A DNA stretch of 64,000 nt from Allocoleopsis franciscana PCC 7113 (GCF_000317515.1 NC_019738.1:6164001-6228000), one strand, 5' to 3'. Positions 33,261 to 42,952 are shown, counted from the stretch's first letter. Made by a program: numbers and translations. Notes: generated by a model from the letters alone, not told the origin.

Positions 33261-36116
33261 ATGCATCTGCGTCTTGGAAATCTCAACCTTGCCACTGCTA
33301 CTCTACTGCTTTCTCTAACATCTCCCCTGTTGCCACTAGGTAACATTGAGCTTTTTACCGCACCGGCACAAACAACTCAAGATAGGAAAGCTGTAGCCGA
33401 TCAACTGTTGCAAGAAGGTGAACGTCTGAATGTTAACGATAACCATGAAGAAGCACTAGCAAAATTTGAGCAAGCCTTATTGATCTATCAGGAAATAGGT
33501 GACAAGGCAGGTGTCGGGGTAACCCTCCACAACATTGGATATGTTTATTACAGCAAGCAAGAGTATCCACAATCGTTAGCTTATTTCCAGCAAGCTTTGT
33601 CCATTCAACAGGAACTTGGCAATGTTGTTTGGGAAGAAATCAACCTCAAGATGATCCGGAGAATTTACGACGATCAAGGTACTCAGCTTTTCGAGCGCAG
33701 TCAATATCGAGAAGCCCTGGAGAAGTTTCAGCAAGTCCTGGTTATTCAGAAGCAACTGCGTGAGCTAGGTAAGCCGGAATTAGAAGCAGTCACTCTCAAC
33801 AAAATTGCGTTAACTTACACCTATCTAGGAGAGTATGAACTAGCCTTGGAGTCCTATCAAAAAGCCTTAGTAGCGGACGATGAATTACGTTTTCTAGAGG
33901 ATGAATGGGTAATCTTGATCAACATGGGAGAGCTTTACCAGAAGCTAGGACAATATGAACTAGCCTTGAAGTCTTATCAAGAAGCCTTAGAACTCGCTAA
34001 AACCCCCCAAGCTGACTTGGATAGCAGTGGAAACATCGGATTGGAAGTGAGAAGTCTCAACGCGATTGGGGCGATTCACTACAGATTAGGACAATACGAA
34101 TTAGCCTTAGATTTCCATGAGAAAGCCTTGGCACTTCTCAAGACAATTGAGAAAAAAACAGACACAAAAGCCCTGGGAGCATCAACACTCAATGGTATGG
34201 GGCTTGTTTACCTTAAGATAGAAAAGCCTGAATCAGCGTTGGAGTTCTTGCAGCAGGCTTTCGCTCTGATCAAACCACTCGGTAATAAGCCATCAGAATG
34301 GGCAATTCTTAATAATATTGGAAAAGCTTACTATGAGTTAGGGAACTATGAATCAGCTTGGGATTTATATCAGCAAGCCTTGGTGATTGCTCAGGAAATT
34401 GGCAACCAGGAAGGTGTAGGACACGCTCTCAAAAATATTGGTTATTTACTAGAAAAGCAAAACCAACCCGAATTAGCCATTGTGTTCTTCAAGCAATCTG
34501 TCAATGCCAGAGAAGCACTTCGGAATAACATCAAGGGGCTTCCCTCAGAATTTCAGCAATCCTACACCGAAACTATTGCTGAAGATTATCGCCATTTAGC
34601 CGATCTTCTCCTCCAACAAAACCGCATCCTCGAAGCCCAACGAGTCCTGGATTTACTCAAAGTGCAGGAACTTGAAGACTATTTGCGCGATGTCCGAGGC
34701 AGCGATAATACGGCTCAAGGTGTTGCTGAACGCCCTCCAGAACGGCAAATTCGAGAAGGGAGCGAGGCAATTATGAATCAAGCGATCGCCCTCGGCAAAG
34801 AACTTGCCCAAATCGAAAGTATTCCCATTTCCGACAGAACGCAAACCCAAAAACAGCGTATCCTCGAACTGAGAAAAATAGAGCAGGAAATTACCCAACA
34901 GTTCAATGAATTTATAGTAAGCCCACAAGTAAAAGAATGGGTAACACAACTCAAGCAATCCACAAGAGGGCAGACTGTGGACTTGGATGCCTATGCCACA
35001 ACCTTACAAGACAACCTAAAAAAACTTCAGCAAGATGCCGTCATTCTTTATCCTTTGATACTGCCCGAGCGCTTGGAACTCGTGTTAATCACTCCTGATA
35101 CACCTCCACTACGCTATACCGTTCCTGTCAAACGAGAAGAATTCAACCAAGCCATTGTTGAATTTCGTTCAGCGTTAACAGCACCTATCCATGACGCCAA
35201 AGTTCCCGCTCGAAAGCTCTACGATTGGTTAATCAAACCCCTAGAAAATGACTTAGTTCAAGCCAAAACCAAAACCATCATCTACGCCCCTGATGGACAA
35301 CTGCGTTACATCCCACTTGCTGCCCTCCATGACGGCAATCAATGGCTAGTCCAACGCTTCCGTATTAATAATATAACTGCCGTCAGTTTGACCGAACTCA
35401 ACACTAAACCGCCGAGTCAGTTGCAAGTGTTAGCAGCGGCTTTCACTCAAGGTAACTATAGCTTTAATGTGGGCAACGAACGGTTTAACTTCTCCGGATT
35501 ACCTTATGCGGGTCGTGAAGTGGAAAGTCTGGGTCAAACCGTTCCTAATACAACCAAATTATTAGACCAGCAATTTAATCGAGATACTGTTTTGCAGATG
35601 AATGATTATTCCATTGTGCATCTAGCAACTCATGCAGCTTTTGTTGCCGGACAACCAGAAGAGTCATTTATTCTGTTTGGGAATGGCGATCGCGTAACCC
35701 TCCGAGATGTGAAAAAGTGGCGTCTGCCGAATGTAGATTTGGTTGTACTTTCAGCCTGTGAAACGGGATTAGGAGATAAGTTGGGGGACGGCAAAGAAAT
35801 TCTCGGTTTTGGTTACCAGATGCAACAAACTTCAGCTAGGGCTGCGATCGCGTCTTTGTGGAAAGTTAGTGATGGTGGTACCCAAGCCTTGATGGATGCC
35901 TTCTATGCTGCCTTGCAGAATGACAAAATGACCAAAGCCGAAGCATTGCGACAATCACAAATTGCTCTGATCACAGGCGACTATCAAGCCTTGGGTGAAC
36001 AGCGAGGACTAGGAGTAGCACAACGGATTAAGAATAATCTGCCATCACAGGTGAGCGATCGCCTCAGCCATCCCTACTACTGGGCACCCTTCATTTTGAT
36101 CGGCAACGGGTTATAG
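33261..36116 (+). CDS. Exported TPR-CHAT caspase-like protease
   Basis: The protein has 951 residues. The N-terminus looks like a signal peptide (MHLRLGNLNLATATLLLSLTSPLLPLG... APAQ). About nine TPR units follow (residues 45-430, YYSKQEYPQSLAYFQQAL-type), then a helical linker, and a CHAT domain (about 590-951) starting at QDAVILYPLILPERLELVLITP. The catalytic dyad is intact: His791 in SIVHLATHAAF and Cys833 in LVVLSACETGLG. CHAT domains are caspase/separase-like cysteine peptidases, and TPRs usually carry the sensor or partner function. An extracytoplasmic location is inferred from the signal peptide. The substrate is unknown. It carries the bipartite element upstream. Confidence 0.88.
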   Translation: MHLRLGNLNLATATLLLSLTSPLLPLGNIELFTAPAQTTQDRKAVADQLLQEGERLNVNDNHEEALAKFEQALLIYQEIGDKAGVGVTLHNIGYVYYSKQEYPQSLAYFQQALSIQQELGNVVWEEINLKMIRRIYDDQGTQLFERSQYREALEKFQQVLVIQKQLRELGKPELEAVTLNKIALTYTYLGEYELALESYQKALVADDELRFLEDEWVILINMGELYQKLGQYELALKSYQEALELAKTPQADLDSSGNIGLEVRSLNAIGAIHYRLGQYELALDFHEKALALLKTIEKKTDTKALGASTLNGMGLVYLKIEKPESALEFLQQAFALIKPLGNKPSEWAILNNIGKAYYELGNYESAWDLYQQALVIAQEIGNQEGVGHALKNIGYLLEKQNQPELAIVFFKQSVNAREALRNNIKGLPSEFQQSYTETIAEDYRHLADLLLQQNRILEAQRVLDLLKVQELEDYLRDVRGSDNTAQGVAERPPERQIREGSEAIMNQAIALGKELAQIESIPISDRTQTQKQRILELRKIEQEITQQFNEFIVSPQVKEWVTQLKQSTRGQTVDLDAYATTLQDNLKKLQQDAVILYPLILPERLELVLITPDTPPLRYTVPVKREEFNQAIVEFRSALTAPIHDAKVPARKLYDWLIKPLENDLVQAKTKTIIYAPDGQLRYIPLAALHDGNQWLVQRFRINNITAVSLTELNTKPPSQLQVLAAAFTQGNYSFNVGNERFNFSGLPYAGREVESLGQTVPNTTKLLDQQFNRDTVLQMNDYSIVHLATHAAFVAGQPEESFILFGNGDRVTLRDVKKWRLPNVDLVVLSACETGLGDKLGDGKEILGFGYQMQQTSARAAIASLWKVSDGGTQALMDAFYAALQNDKMTKAEALRQSQIALITGDYQALGEQRGLGVAQRIKNNLPSQVSDRLSHPYYWAPFILIGNGL

Positions 36117-36226
36117 TCAAACCAGTACAGTGAGATAAGAAGCCATACGCTTGTGTCGCCCAACACAACCGTGAAACCTGGTTCTCCCTAGCCCCTATTT
36201 TCCAGCCAGTCCTCTCTCCCAAGTGA

Positions 36227-37663
36227 ATGTCACAGATTCATGACTTGCAACCCTGGTATTGGCGCTCGCTACCCCTAGAACATTGCACTGGTTCTCAGGT
36301 ATTTGACCGTCTATTTCGCCACAACGGTACAATTGCCACCCTCCTAGAAAGTCCCTACCCTACCCCTCTCGACCAACCCCAGTTAGCTCGATACTCTATC
36401 TGTGCAGGGATGCCCCGTATCCAAAACGGACGCCCCAAAATGTGGACTCCACCTGTAGGTGAAATCTTACCGTTCCTGCGCCATTTGCCCTGCTCTCAAA
36501 GCAAGGGAGACATGAGCAGAGAACTGGACAATTTGCCTCTACCACCTCACCTACCATTTACTGGGGGTTGGCTTGGCTGGCTGGGCTACGATCTGGCATG
36601 GGAAATTGAGCAGCTACCTCGATTAAAACCTGATCCCCTACCGTTTCCTGTCGCTTTTTGGTATGAACCCGTTGCGTTTGCTGTGCTTGACCACACTCAA
36701 CAAACGTTATGGTTGGCTGCAACGAATGAAGCCGAACTCGACCGATTACAACAACAACTAGAGCAACCTCATAACCTTCCAACGTTCAACCTTCAATCTT
36801 CAACCTTTTCATTTCTGAGTTCTCAAACGGACTTTGAATCTGCTGTAATTCAAGCCAAAAAGTACATCCAGGCTGGTGATATTTTCCAGGCTAATCTTTC
36901 TTTGAGGTTTGAGGTTACCACAACAGCCAATAGTTGGGCTATTTATTGTGCCTTACAACAAATTAATCCTTCTCCCTTTGCCAGTTATTGGCAAACCCCT
37001 TGGGGGGATGTGATTAGCTGTTCTCCGGAAAGACTGGTCGAGCTACAGGCAAGGCAGGCACAAACACGACCGATTGCCGGGACGCGATCGCGCGGAGCAA
37101 CACCTGATCTTGACCAGCAGTTGGCAAAAGAGCTAATAGCAAATTCCAAAGAACGAGCCGAACATATCATGCTCGTCGATTTAGAGCGCAATGACCTAGG
37201 GCGGGTGTGTGATTGGGGATCGGTAGACGTGAATGAACTGTTCACTATTGAGCGCTACAGTCACGTTATGCACCTGGTTAGTAATATTACGGGCACCCTG
37301 CGTACTGACCATGATGCGGTTGACCTGATCCGCGCCTTATTTCCAGGTGGAACAATCACAGGTTGTCCTAAAGTCCGTGCCATGGAAATTATTGAAGAAC
37401 TGGAACCCGTCCGTCGGAGCTTGTTCTATGGCTCCTGTGGATATATGGATCAACGCGGTAACCTGGACTTGAATATTTTGATTCGCACTCTTTTAGTAAG
37501 AAATTTGGATAGCGGCCTAAAGTTGGAGGACAAATCCCTCAAAATCGTTTCGGGTCAAGTGGGAGCGGGTATTGTTGCCGATAGTGACCCGGAAAAGGAA
37601 TGGTATGAGTCCCTGCACAAAGCTCAGGCTCAGATCGCAGCGCTCAAGATTTTAAATTTATGA
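36227..37663 (+). CDS. pabB: Chorismate-utilising enzyme: PabB/TrpE-type component I
   Basis: The 478-residue protein has the anthranilate/aminodeoxychorismate synthase component I fold: N-terminal domain with GGWLGWLGYDLAWEIE, then FESAVIQAKKYIQAGDIFQANLSLRF, PIAGTRSRG near residue 282, HIMLVDLERNDLGRVCDWGSV, SHVMHLVSNITG, FPGGTITGCPKVRAMEIIEELEP and SGQVGAGIVADSDPEKEW. The PIAGT form (Ala, not Lys) is found in TrpE and in many PabB. The length and N-terminal GGWLGWLGYD favour PabB (folate synthesis), but the anthranilate role cannot be excluded. No amidotransferase gene is adjacent. Confidence 0.8.
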   Translation: MSQIHDLQPWYWRSLPLEHCTGSQVFDRLFRHNGTIATLLESPYPTPLDQPQLARYSICAGMPRIQNGRPKMWTPPVGEILPFLRHLPCSQSKGDMSRELDNLPLPPHLPFTGGWLGWLGYDLAWEIEQLPRLKPDPLPFPVAFWYEPVAFAVLDHTQQTLWLAATNEAELDRLQQQLEQPHNLPTFNLQSSTFSFLSSQTDFESAVIQAKKYIQAGDIFQANLSLRFEVTTTANSWAIYCALQQINPSPFASYWQTPWGDVISCSPERLVELQARQAQTRPIAGTRSRGATPDLDQQLAKELIANSKERAEHIMLVDLERNDLGRVCDWGSVDVNELFTIERYSHVMHLVSNITGTLRTDHDAVDLIRALFPGGTITGCPKVRAMEIIEELEPVRRSLFYGSCGYMDQRGNLDLNILIRTLLVRNLDSGLKLEDKSLKIVSGQVGAGIVADSDPEKEWYESLHKAQAQIAALKILNL

Positions 37664-37742
37664 CATCCTTTTATGACAAATCAGAGATGGCTCGGTCTAG
37701 CGTTCAAGACCCCTTAACCCTAAGGCTGACTCTGTATCAACC

Positions 37743-37880
37743 CCGAATCAAGCTATTATCGGCATAGCTTTGATCGGAGTCTGCACTGCTTAATTCCCCT
37801 AATCTTCCTAGCAAGGTAAATTTTGGCTCTCCGCCCACCCGGAATCAAGCTATCATCGGCATAGCTTTATTCGGAGTCAG
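37743..37880. repeat. Two hairpin-forming direct repeats 97 bp apart
   Basis: Copy 1 (37743-37782) and copy 2 (37839-37880) share AATCAAGCTAT, ATCGGCATAGCTTT and TCGGAGTC. Within each, AAGCTAT pairs with ATAGCTT across a short loop. Substitutions between the copies (TTATC/CATC, TTGATC/TTATTC) leave the stem intact. They lie between the pabB-like gene and pipX. They may be terminators or small structured RNAs. Confidence 0.75.
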
Positions 37881-37949
37881 TACGCCTGTTCTCTATGTGA
37901 CTCTTCCCAATCCCCCAGCTAGGGATGGGTATTTTTAGTTTGGATGTTA

Positions 37950-38219
37950 ATGAGCACCGAAACTTACCTGAATCACCCAACGTTTGGCCTGCTTTATCGA
38001 GTTTGCATGGTTGAAGAGAACCAGGAATTGTTCACCACTCTCTATGCCCAACGCTTATTCTTTTTGGTAACCACCTCTTCCGAAGGGCTGACTTTTGAAC
38101 CCATTAGCCGTTCTGATGCTCGCCTGTTAGTGGAAAATCGCCTCCGCCAACTTCGTCGCATCGGTTCCTCACAAGACATTGAGCAGCTTCAGCGTATCCA
38201 TAAACAAACATTTCTGTGA
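37950..38219 (+). CDS. pipX: PipX, PII-interacting coactivator of NtcA
   Basis: The 89-residue protein (start ATG 37950; an alternative ATG lies two codons upstream) matches PipX along its whole length: N-terminal YLNHPTFGLLYRVC, the Tudor-like core with TLYAQRLFFLVTT and FEPISRSDARLLVENRLRQLRR, and a C-terminal helical tail ending QTFL. PipX binds NtcA to activate nitrogen genes under high 2-oxoglutarate and binds PII when nitrogen is plentiful. In cyanobacteria it normally forms an operon with pipY; here a TnpB element separates them. Confidence 0.95.
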   Translation: MSTETYLNHPTFGLLYRVCMVEENQELFTTLYAQRLFFLVTTSSEGLTFEPISRSDARLLVENRLRQLRRIGSSQDIEQLQRIHKQTFL

Positions 38220-38310
38220 CCGACTAACCTTTGGCTTTAGCTGGAAATCTAGTTATGGAACCATAATTTTATAAATGACCGAAAAAATGGGATTCAAGCT
38301 GCGTAACTAT

Positions 38311-39610
38311 TGCTCCGCTGTCCTTCTAGGACGGCTTTATTCATGTTATGATAGTTGCCGTAGGGGTGGTTCCACGTCAAATGATTGTCTTAGAGTTCAA
38401 GGCTAAGGGGAAAACAACTCAATATAAGAGCGTAGATGAGGCGATTAGAACAGCTCAATTCGTCCGCAACAAGTGCATCCGATTTTGGATGGACAACCGA
38501 GGTGTAGGACAGAAAGAGTTGTATCGTCACAACACTAAATTGAGAGCCGAATTTCCCTTTGTAAACGCTTTGAACTCCCATGCTTGTCAAGTTGCTGTTG
38601 AATGGGCGTATTCTGCAATTGCTCGGTTTTACGACAATTGCAGAAAGTCTGTTCCCGGAAATATGGGCTACCCAAGGTTCAAGAAGAATTGTCGCTGTGT
38701 TGAGTACAAAACTTCAGGGTGGAAGCTTTCTCCTGATAGACGCTCAATCAATTTTATTGATAAAAAAGGCATTGGCAAGCTAAAACTCAAAGGAACGTGG
38801 GACTTACACTTCTATCAGTTAGAGCAGATAAAACGAGTGAGGTTGGTGCGTCGGGCTGATGGCTACTACGTTCAGTTTTTAATTAGAACTGAAGTTGAAA
38901 AAGTAGATGTTCAGCCGACAGGTAAAATTGTTGGTTTAGATGTAGGAATTAAGGAGTTCTACACAGATTCCAACGGTTATACCGAACCTAACCCCAAGTT
39001 TTATCGAACAGGTGAGAAACGGCTGAAGTTTCGGCAGCGGCGCGTTTCTCGTAAGCTCAAAGGCTCTACCAACCGAAGAAAAGCCATTAATAAACTAGGG
39101 CGAGTACACCTCAAAATAAGTAGGCAACGTGAAGAACATGCCAAGAGAGTGGCACGTTGCGTAATCCAATCTAACGATTTGGTTGCTTACGAAGACTTGA
39201 GGATTAAGAACTTGGTTAAGAATCATTGTCTCGCTAAGTCGATTAATGATGCGGGTTGGTATCAATTTAGGAAATGGTTGGAGTATTTTGGGGTCAAGCT
39301 TGGCAAGGTAACGGTTGCTGTAATCGCAGCCTATACATCTCAGGAATGCTCTAACTGCGGCGCGGTAGTCAAAAAGTCCCTATCCATGAGAACTCACGTT
39401 TGTTCGTGCGGTTTTGTCTTAGACAGGGATTGGAATGCAGCGATTAATATCCTGAAATTAGCCTTGAGTACCACAGGGCATGTGGGAACTTGGATCTTAG
39501 ATCCGAACGCTTCGGGAGATTCGACCGCTACTTTAGCTGGAGCAATCCTGTTAGAGCAAGTTGGGTCTATGAACGAAGAATCACCGCACTTTTAGGGCGG
39601 TGAGTGTCAA
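38311..39610 (+). mobile_element. IS200/IS605-group tnpB-only element inserted between pipX and pipY
   Basis: Near the left end is a strong hairpin, GCTGTCCT-TCT-AGGACGGC (38311-38333 region), followed by an extended -10 TGTTATGAT that drives tnpB. The right end is the subterminal hairpin ACCGCACTTT/AGGGCGGT followed by GTGTCAA; TCAA at 39607-39610 matches the right-end cleavage tetranucleotide known for IS608-type elements. No tnpA is present. The exact left boundary is uncertain and may lie up to about 40 bp before the hairpin. The omega RNA would be expected to overlap the tnpB 3' end and the right end. Confidence 0.8.
38381..39595 (+). CDS. tnpB: TnpB RNA-guided nuclease of an IS200/IS605-type element
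   Basis: The protein has 404 residues from ATG 38381 (MIVLEFKAKG). The in-frame ATG at 38348 lies inside the -10 box TATGAT and is unlikely to be the start. The RuvC triad is complete: Asp187 in GLDVGIK, Glu271 in AYEDLRI and Asp350 in DRDWNAAINIL. The zinc ribbon CSNCG...CSCG is present. It should cut DNA matching the guide that follows the element's right end, next to the element's target motif. Nothing suggests decay. Confidence 0.93.
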   Translation: MIVLEFKAKGKTTQYKSVDEAIRTAQFVRNKCIRFWMDNRGVGQKELYRHNTKLRAEFPFVNALNSHACQVAVEWAYSAIARFYDNCRKSVPGNMGYPRFKKNCRCVEYKTSGWKLSPDRRSINFIDKKGIGKLKLKGTWDLHFYQLEQIKRVRLVRRADGYYVQFLIRTEVEKVDVQPTGKIVGLDVGIKEFYTDSNGYTEPNPKFYRTGEKRLKFRQRRVSRKLKGSTNRRKAINKLGRVHLKISRQREEHAKRVARCVIQSNDLVAYEDLRIKNLVKNHCLAKSINDAGWYQFRKWLEYFGVKLGKVTVAVIAAYTSQECSNCGAVVKKSLSMRTHVCSCGFVLDRDWNAAINILKLALSTTGHVGTWILDPNASGDSTATLAGAILLEQVGSMNEESPHF

Positions 39611-39684
39611 AATCCAACATCCTCCAGCCTCTGGCATGTTCTAGAAGGATAATTGAAGTATCCGCATCTCAACTCTCAAAGCGA

Positions 39685-40356
39685 ATGACTGGTTCCATTG
39701 CACAACGTATTGCTACTGTGCGCGAGCAACTGCCGGTAGGCGTCCGGCTAATTGCTGTCACGAAACAAGTTCCAGTAGACGCGATGCGGGAGGCTTACTT
39801 AGCGGGTGTGCGAGATTTTGGAGAAAGCCGCCTTCAAGAAGCGGAAGCCAAAATAGCTCAATTGCAGGATTTGCCAGACCTCAATTGGCATCTAATCGGT
39901 CATCTACAAAGCAACAAAGCCAAAAAAGCCTTGGAGCAATTCCAGTGGATTCATTCTTGTGACAATCTCAAGTTAGCCCAGCGACTAAATCGATTAGCGG
40001 CTGAACTGTCGTTAAAGCCAAATGTTTGCCTTCAAGTTAAAGTTGTGCCTGATCCAGATAAATACGGTTGGAGCATACCTGAGCTTTTAGCAGATTTACC
40101 TGAACTCGATCAGTGCACGGCGTTACAAATTCGAGGGTTAATGACGATTCTCCCACTGGGATTATCGAGCGAGGAAAGTCTACAGGTGTTTGAGCGTACC
40201 CGTGAACTGCTTCTCAAGATTGGGCAGCAAAACAAGTCGAATATTCAGATGCAGGAGCTGTCGATGGGCATGTCCGATGATTACCTTCTTGCCGTGCAAG
40301 CGGGTGCCACCCAAGTGCGGCTGGGACGAATTATCTTTGGTGAACGCACGGCTTAA
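39685..40356 (+). CDS. pipY: PipY, YggS/PROSC-family PLP-binding protein
   Basis: The protein has 223 residues from ATG 39685; in-frame upstream codons run into the transposon right end and are not part of the family. Family motifs: VRLIAVTKQVP (PLP lysine), FGESRLQEAEAKI, NWHLIGHLQSNKAKKAL, IHSCDNLKLAQRL, LQVKV, IRGLMTILPLG and ELSMGMSDDYLLAVQAGATQVRLGRIIFG. It maintains pyridoxal-phosphate and amino-acid homeostasis. In other cyanobacteria it is co-transcribed with pipX; here expression must either read through tnpB or use its own promoter. Confidence 0.95.
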   Translation: MTGSIAQRIATVREQLPVGVRLIAVTKQVPVDAMREAYLAGVRDFGESRLQEAEAKIAQLQDLPDLNWHLIGHLQSNKAKKALEQFQWIHSCDNLKLAQRLNRLAAELSLKPNVCLQVKVVPDPDKYGWSIPELLADLPELDQCTALQIRGLMTILPLGLSSEESLQVFERTRELLLKIGQQNKSNIQMQELSMGMSDDYLLAVQAGATQVRLGRIIFGERTA

Positions 40357-40692
40357 CCTGATATCTATCCCCCCTCGATCTATGGGTCAAGCTATGGGCT
40401 AATATATTGCCAACACAACTCTGATGCATATTGTCACCCTTAAAATTGATTGGTATGTCTTGTGGGGTTTTGTACGACTACCTGCTTTTAGGAGGCTGAT
40501 GTATACTTTTGGTTTATTTTGAGAGGCTTGTCAGGCGTGAGAATGATCAGGGGGCAGACTGCATATAAGCTATCTTCTGTTTTTTTCGCTCTAAACAAGT
40601 ATCGAATCTATTAGAGATAGAGACGGCTGCCTCTCAAATAACCCCTAGTCAGATTTTTAGCGTCAAACTAAAGTTGTGATGGAGAGTAAACA
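40357..40692. other. Gene-free stretch upstream of sepF
   Basis: No ORF or structured element was recognised. The sepF promoter probably lies here; GGAGAG precedes the start codon. Confidence 0.45.
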
Positions 40693-41289
40693 ATGAACAA
40701 CATCTTTACCAAGCTCCGAGATTTTGTGGGTCTCAACGAGCCAGTGGAATACGAGTACGAGTATGAAGATGATGGGGATGCCTACCAAAATCTTTATCAG
40801 CAAGAACAGCAAGTTCAACCTGCGCCTCCCCCAGTCGAAGAAGACCGTTCAGCGCGTCGTCGCGTCCGGGAGCGCACCAGTGTAGTATCAGAAGCAGGAA
40901 TGGGATCAACTTCAATGAACAACGTGATTGGGATGCCTGGATCTGTCAATGGGATTTCGGAAGTTGCGGTCATCGAGCCGCGTTCGTTTGAAGAAATGCC
41001 GCAGGTGATTCAAGCCCTGCGAGAGCGTAAGTCGGTGGTTTTAAATCTGACCATTATGGACCCCGATCAAGCTCAACGCGCCGTAGATTTCGTTGCAGGT
41101 GGCACTTATGCCATCGATGGTCATCAAGAGCGTATTGGCGAAAGTATTTTCTTGTTTACACCAAGCTGTGTTCAGGTGAGTACCCAATCAGGTGTTGTTC
41201 ACGAAGTATCTTCGCCCCAGATGCGTCCTAACCGTCCCGCAGCTCCTGCACCGGCTTGGGCGTCTGAACAGGAGCGGATGGCTCAGTAA
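40693..41289 (+). CDS. sepF: SepF (Cdv2) cell-division protein
   Basis: The 198-residue protein has an N-terminal membrane-binding helix ([16 protein letters not shown]), an acidic linker ([11 protein letters not shown]), and a SepF core [73 protein letters not shown]. It tethers FtsZ to the membrane and bundles its filaments; it is the cyanobacterial Cdv2. The order pipX-pipY-sepF-proC is common in cyanobacteria. Confidence 0.95.
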   Translation: MNNIFTKLRDFVGLNEPVEYEYEYEDDGDAYQNLYQQEQQVQPAPPPVEEDRSARRRVRERTSVVSEAGMGSTSMNNVIGMPGSVNGISEVAVIEPRSFEEMPQVIQALRERKSVVLNLTIMDPDQAQRAVDFVAGGTYAIDGHQERIGESIFLFTPSCVQVSTQSGVVHEVSSPQMRPNRPAAPAPAWASEQERMAQ

Positions 41290-41320
41290 TACGTTGAGAT
41301 TGGAGATTGGACTCGTTCTA

Positions 41321-41350
41321 GAATCCAAAATCCAAAATCCAAAACCAAAA
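41321..41350. repeat. CCAAAAT heptamer repeat
   Basis: Tandem (T)CCAAAA units lie between sepF and proC. The same heptamer occurs in the opposite orientation at 63908-63930, and a decayed copy lies within the CHAT gene at about 60110-60150. Confidence 0.85.
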
Positions 41351-41372
41351 TTCTGTTAAGAGAGGGGCTGGG

Positions 41373-42194
41373 GTGGCAATCAAACTTGGCATAGTCGGTG
41401 GTGGGGTAATGGGAGAAGCTCTGTTATCCCGCCTGATTGCTCAACAGTTTTATCGCCCAGAGGATGTCCTAGTCAGTGAGCCACAAGTCCATCAACAAGA
41501 GTTGTTGGCGAAAAAGTACGGTGTCCATGTGACATCGAATAACCGAGCTGCCGCAGCAGTCTCGGATGTGTTGTTGTTGGCGGTTAAACCTCAGGTTTTT
41601 GAAACGGTAGCGATAGAGTTGGCAGAGAGTAATGCTCAACGTCCAGAGGGACAGCCCCTGCCAATAGTGATTTCGATTTTAGCGGGTGTGTCTTTAAGCA
41701 AGCTGGAAGCAGCATTTGGGCATCAGCCAGTTATTCGGGCGATGCCCAATACCCCTGCAACGGTAGGAGCAGGAATCACGGCACTCTCACCGGGAAAAGC
41801 GGTGAGCAAGAGCCAGATGGAACAAGCAATCGCGATCTTTGAATCGGTGGGCGACGTGGTGGAGGTAGCGGAATCGTTAATGGATGCCGTAACCGCCTTA
41901 TCGGGATCGGGACCGGCTTATGTGGCAATGATGGTGGAAGCCCTGGCAGATGGAGGGGTTGCGGCTGGGTTACCCAGAGCGATCGCGTCTAAGTTGGCTC
42001 TCTCCACGGTCTTGGGAACGGCTAATCTGTTGCAACAATCTCAATTGCATCCGGCTCAACTCAAAGACCGCGTGACGAGTCCGGGTGGGACAACCATTGC
42101 GGGGGTTGCTGAGTTGGAACGTGCGGGTTTCCGTTCTGCCTTGATTGAAGCCGTTCTAGCCGCTAAAGAACGTTCTCAACAACTGGGTCAGTAG
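41373..42194 (+). CDS. proC: Pyrroline-5-carboxylate reductase
   Basis: The 273-residue enzyme reduces 1-pyrroline-5-carboxylate to proline. The NAD(P)-binding motif GIVGGGVMGEALL is at residue 6, followed by VLLLAVKPQ, ISILAGVSLSKLEAAFG, VIRAMPNTPATVGAGITAL and the C-terminal signature VTALSGSGPAYVAMMVEALADGGVAAGLPRAIA...TSPGGTTIAGVAELERAGFR. The start is GTG. It follows sepF at 83 bp and converges with plsY. Confidence 0.96.
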   Translation: MAIKLGIVGGGVMGEALLSRLIAQQFYRPEDVLVSEPQVHQQELLAKKYGVHVTSNNRAAAAVSDVLLLAVKPQVFETVAIELAESNAQRPEGQPLPIVISILAGVSLSKLEAAFGHQPVIRAMPNTPATVGAGITALSPGKAVSKSQMEQAIAIFESVGDVVEVAESLMDAVTALSGSGPAYVAMMVEALADGGVAAGLPRAIASKLALSTVLGTANLLQQSQLHPAQLKDRVTSPGGTTIAGVAELERAGFRSALIEAVLAAKERSQQLGQ

Positions 42195-42292
42195 GTTTAG
42201 CAGTGCCTCTGTGTCTGACATGATGTCTGTGTGTCGCTGTGACTTCTGTGATCACCAAACTAGCGTTTGGCGTGGGGCTGCCACGTAAGGAT

Positions 42293-42952
42293 CTAGTTGC
42301 TTTGCACCTCTGTCGGCAGAGCTTGCCCAATTTGAGGTTCGGTACCAGCCAGGATACGCTGAATATTGCTACGATGCCTAACGACGACATACAAGGCAGC
42401 CGCACTCGCAAACAGTTTGTAGGAAAGTGGGGCTGAAAAGAGAATCATTAGGATAGGCACTGCGATCGCCGCCGTAATAGAACCGAGGGAAACAATACGG
42501 GACAGTGCCAGCACTACAGCAAATACCCCTAAAGCTCCTAATCCTACAGACCAAGACATGGCAAGTAAGACCCCTAAACCAGTAGCGACTGATTTACCAC
42601 CCTTAAAGTTAATCCAAATCGATTTACTGTGACCCAATAAAGCCGCGAAAGCGGTAGCCGCCACTAACCAAGGTCTCCACGTTGCAGGCATGACGGGCAT
42701 CTGTCCCAAGGCGTAGTAGCCATTAACCAGAGCGATCGCACCGACTCCTTTAAGAGCATCAATCAGTAAAACCACCAGTGCGGGGCCTTTCCCCAGTGTT
42801 CTGAGTACATTCGTCGCGCCCGTAGAGCCTGAACCTTGTTCCCGAATGTCAACGCCCTTAAGTAGGCGTCCTGCCAGATAACCCGTGGGGATCGAGCCTA
42901 GCAAATAAGCCGCGATGAACAATAACCCACAGACAGTTAACTCAATCGCCAT
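42293..42952 (-). CDS. plsY: Glycerol-3-phosphate acyltransferase PlsY
   Basis: The 219-residue polytopic protein acylates glycerol-3-phosphate using acyl-phosphate. Motifs: [39 protein letters not shown] (motif 1) and [21 protein letters not shown] (motif 2). I start it at the second of two adjacent ATGs (42952), which has better spacing (five bases) from GGGAGG than the first (two bases). The C-terminus ends with [18 protein letters not shown]. Confidence 0.95.
   Translation of the reverse strand: MAIELTVCGLLFIAAYLLGSIPTGYLAGRLLKGVDIREQGSGSTGATNVLRTLGKGPALVVLLIDALKGVGAIALVNGYYALGQMPVMPATWRPWLVAATAFAALLGHSKSIWINFKGGKSVATGLGVLLAMSWSVGLGALGVFAVVLALSRIVSLGSITAAIAVPILMILFSAPLSYKLFASAAALYVVVRHRSNIQRILAGTEPQIGQALPTEVQSN

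Noticed and set aside
37743-37880. CRISPR array from the two repeats between pabB-like gene and pipX
   Set aside because: Only two copies, with differences between them, a spacer of about 56 bp and no cas genes nearby.
38348-38380. Upstream ATG of tnpB at 38348
   Set aside because: It lies within the -10 box TATGAT of the element; MIVLEFKAKG at 38381 is the usual TnpB start.
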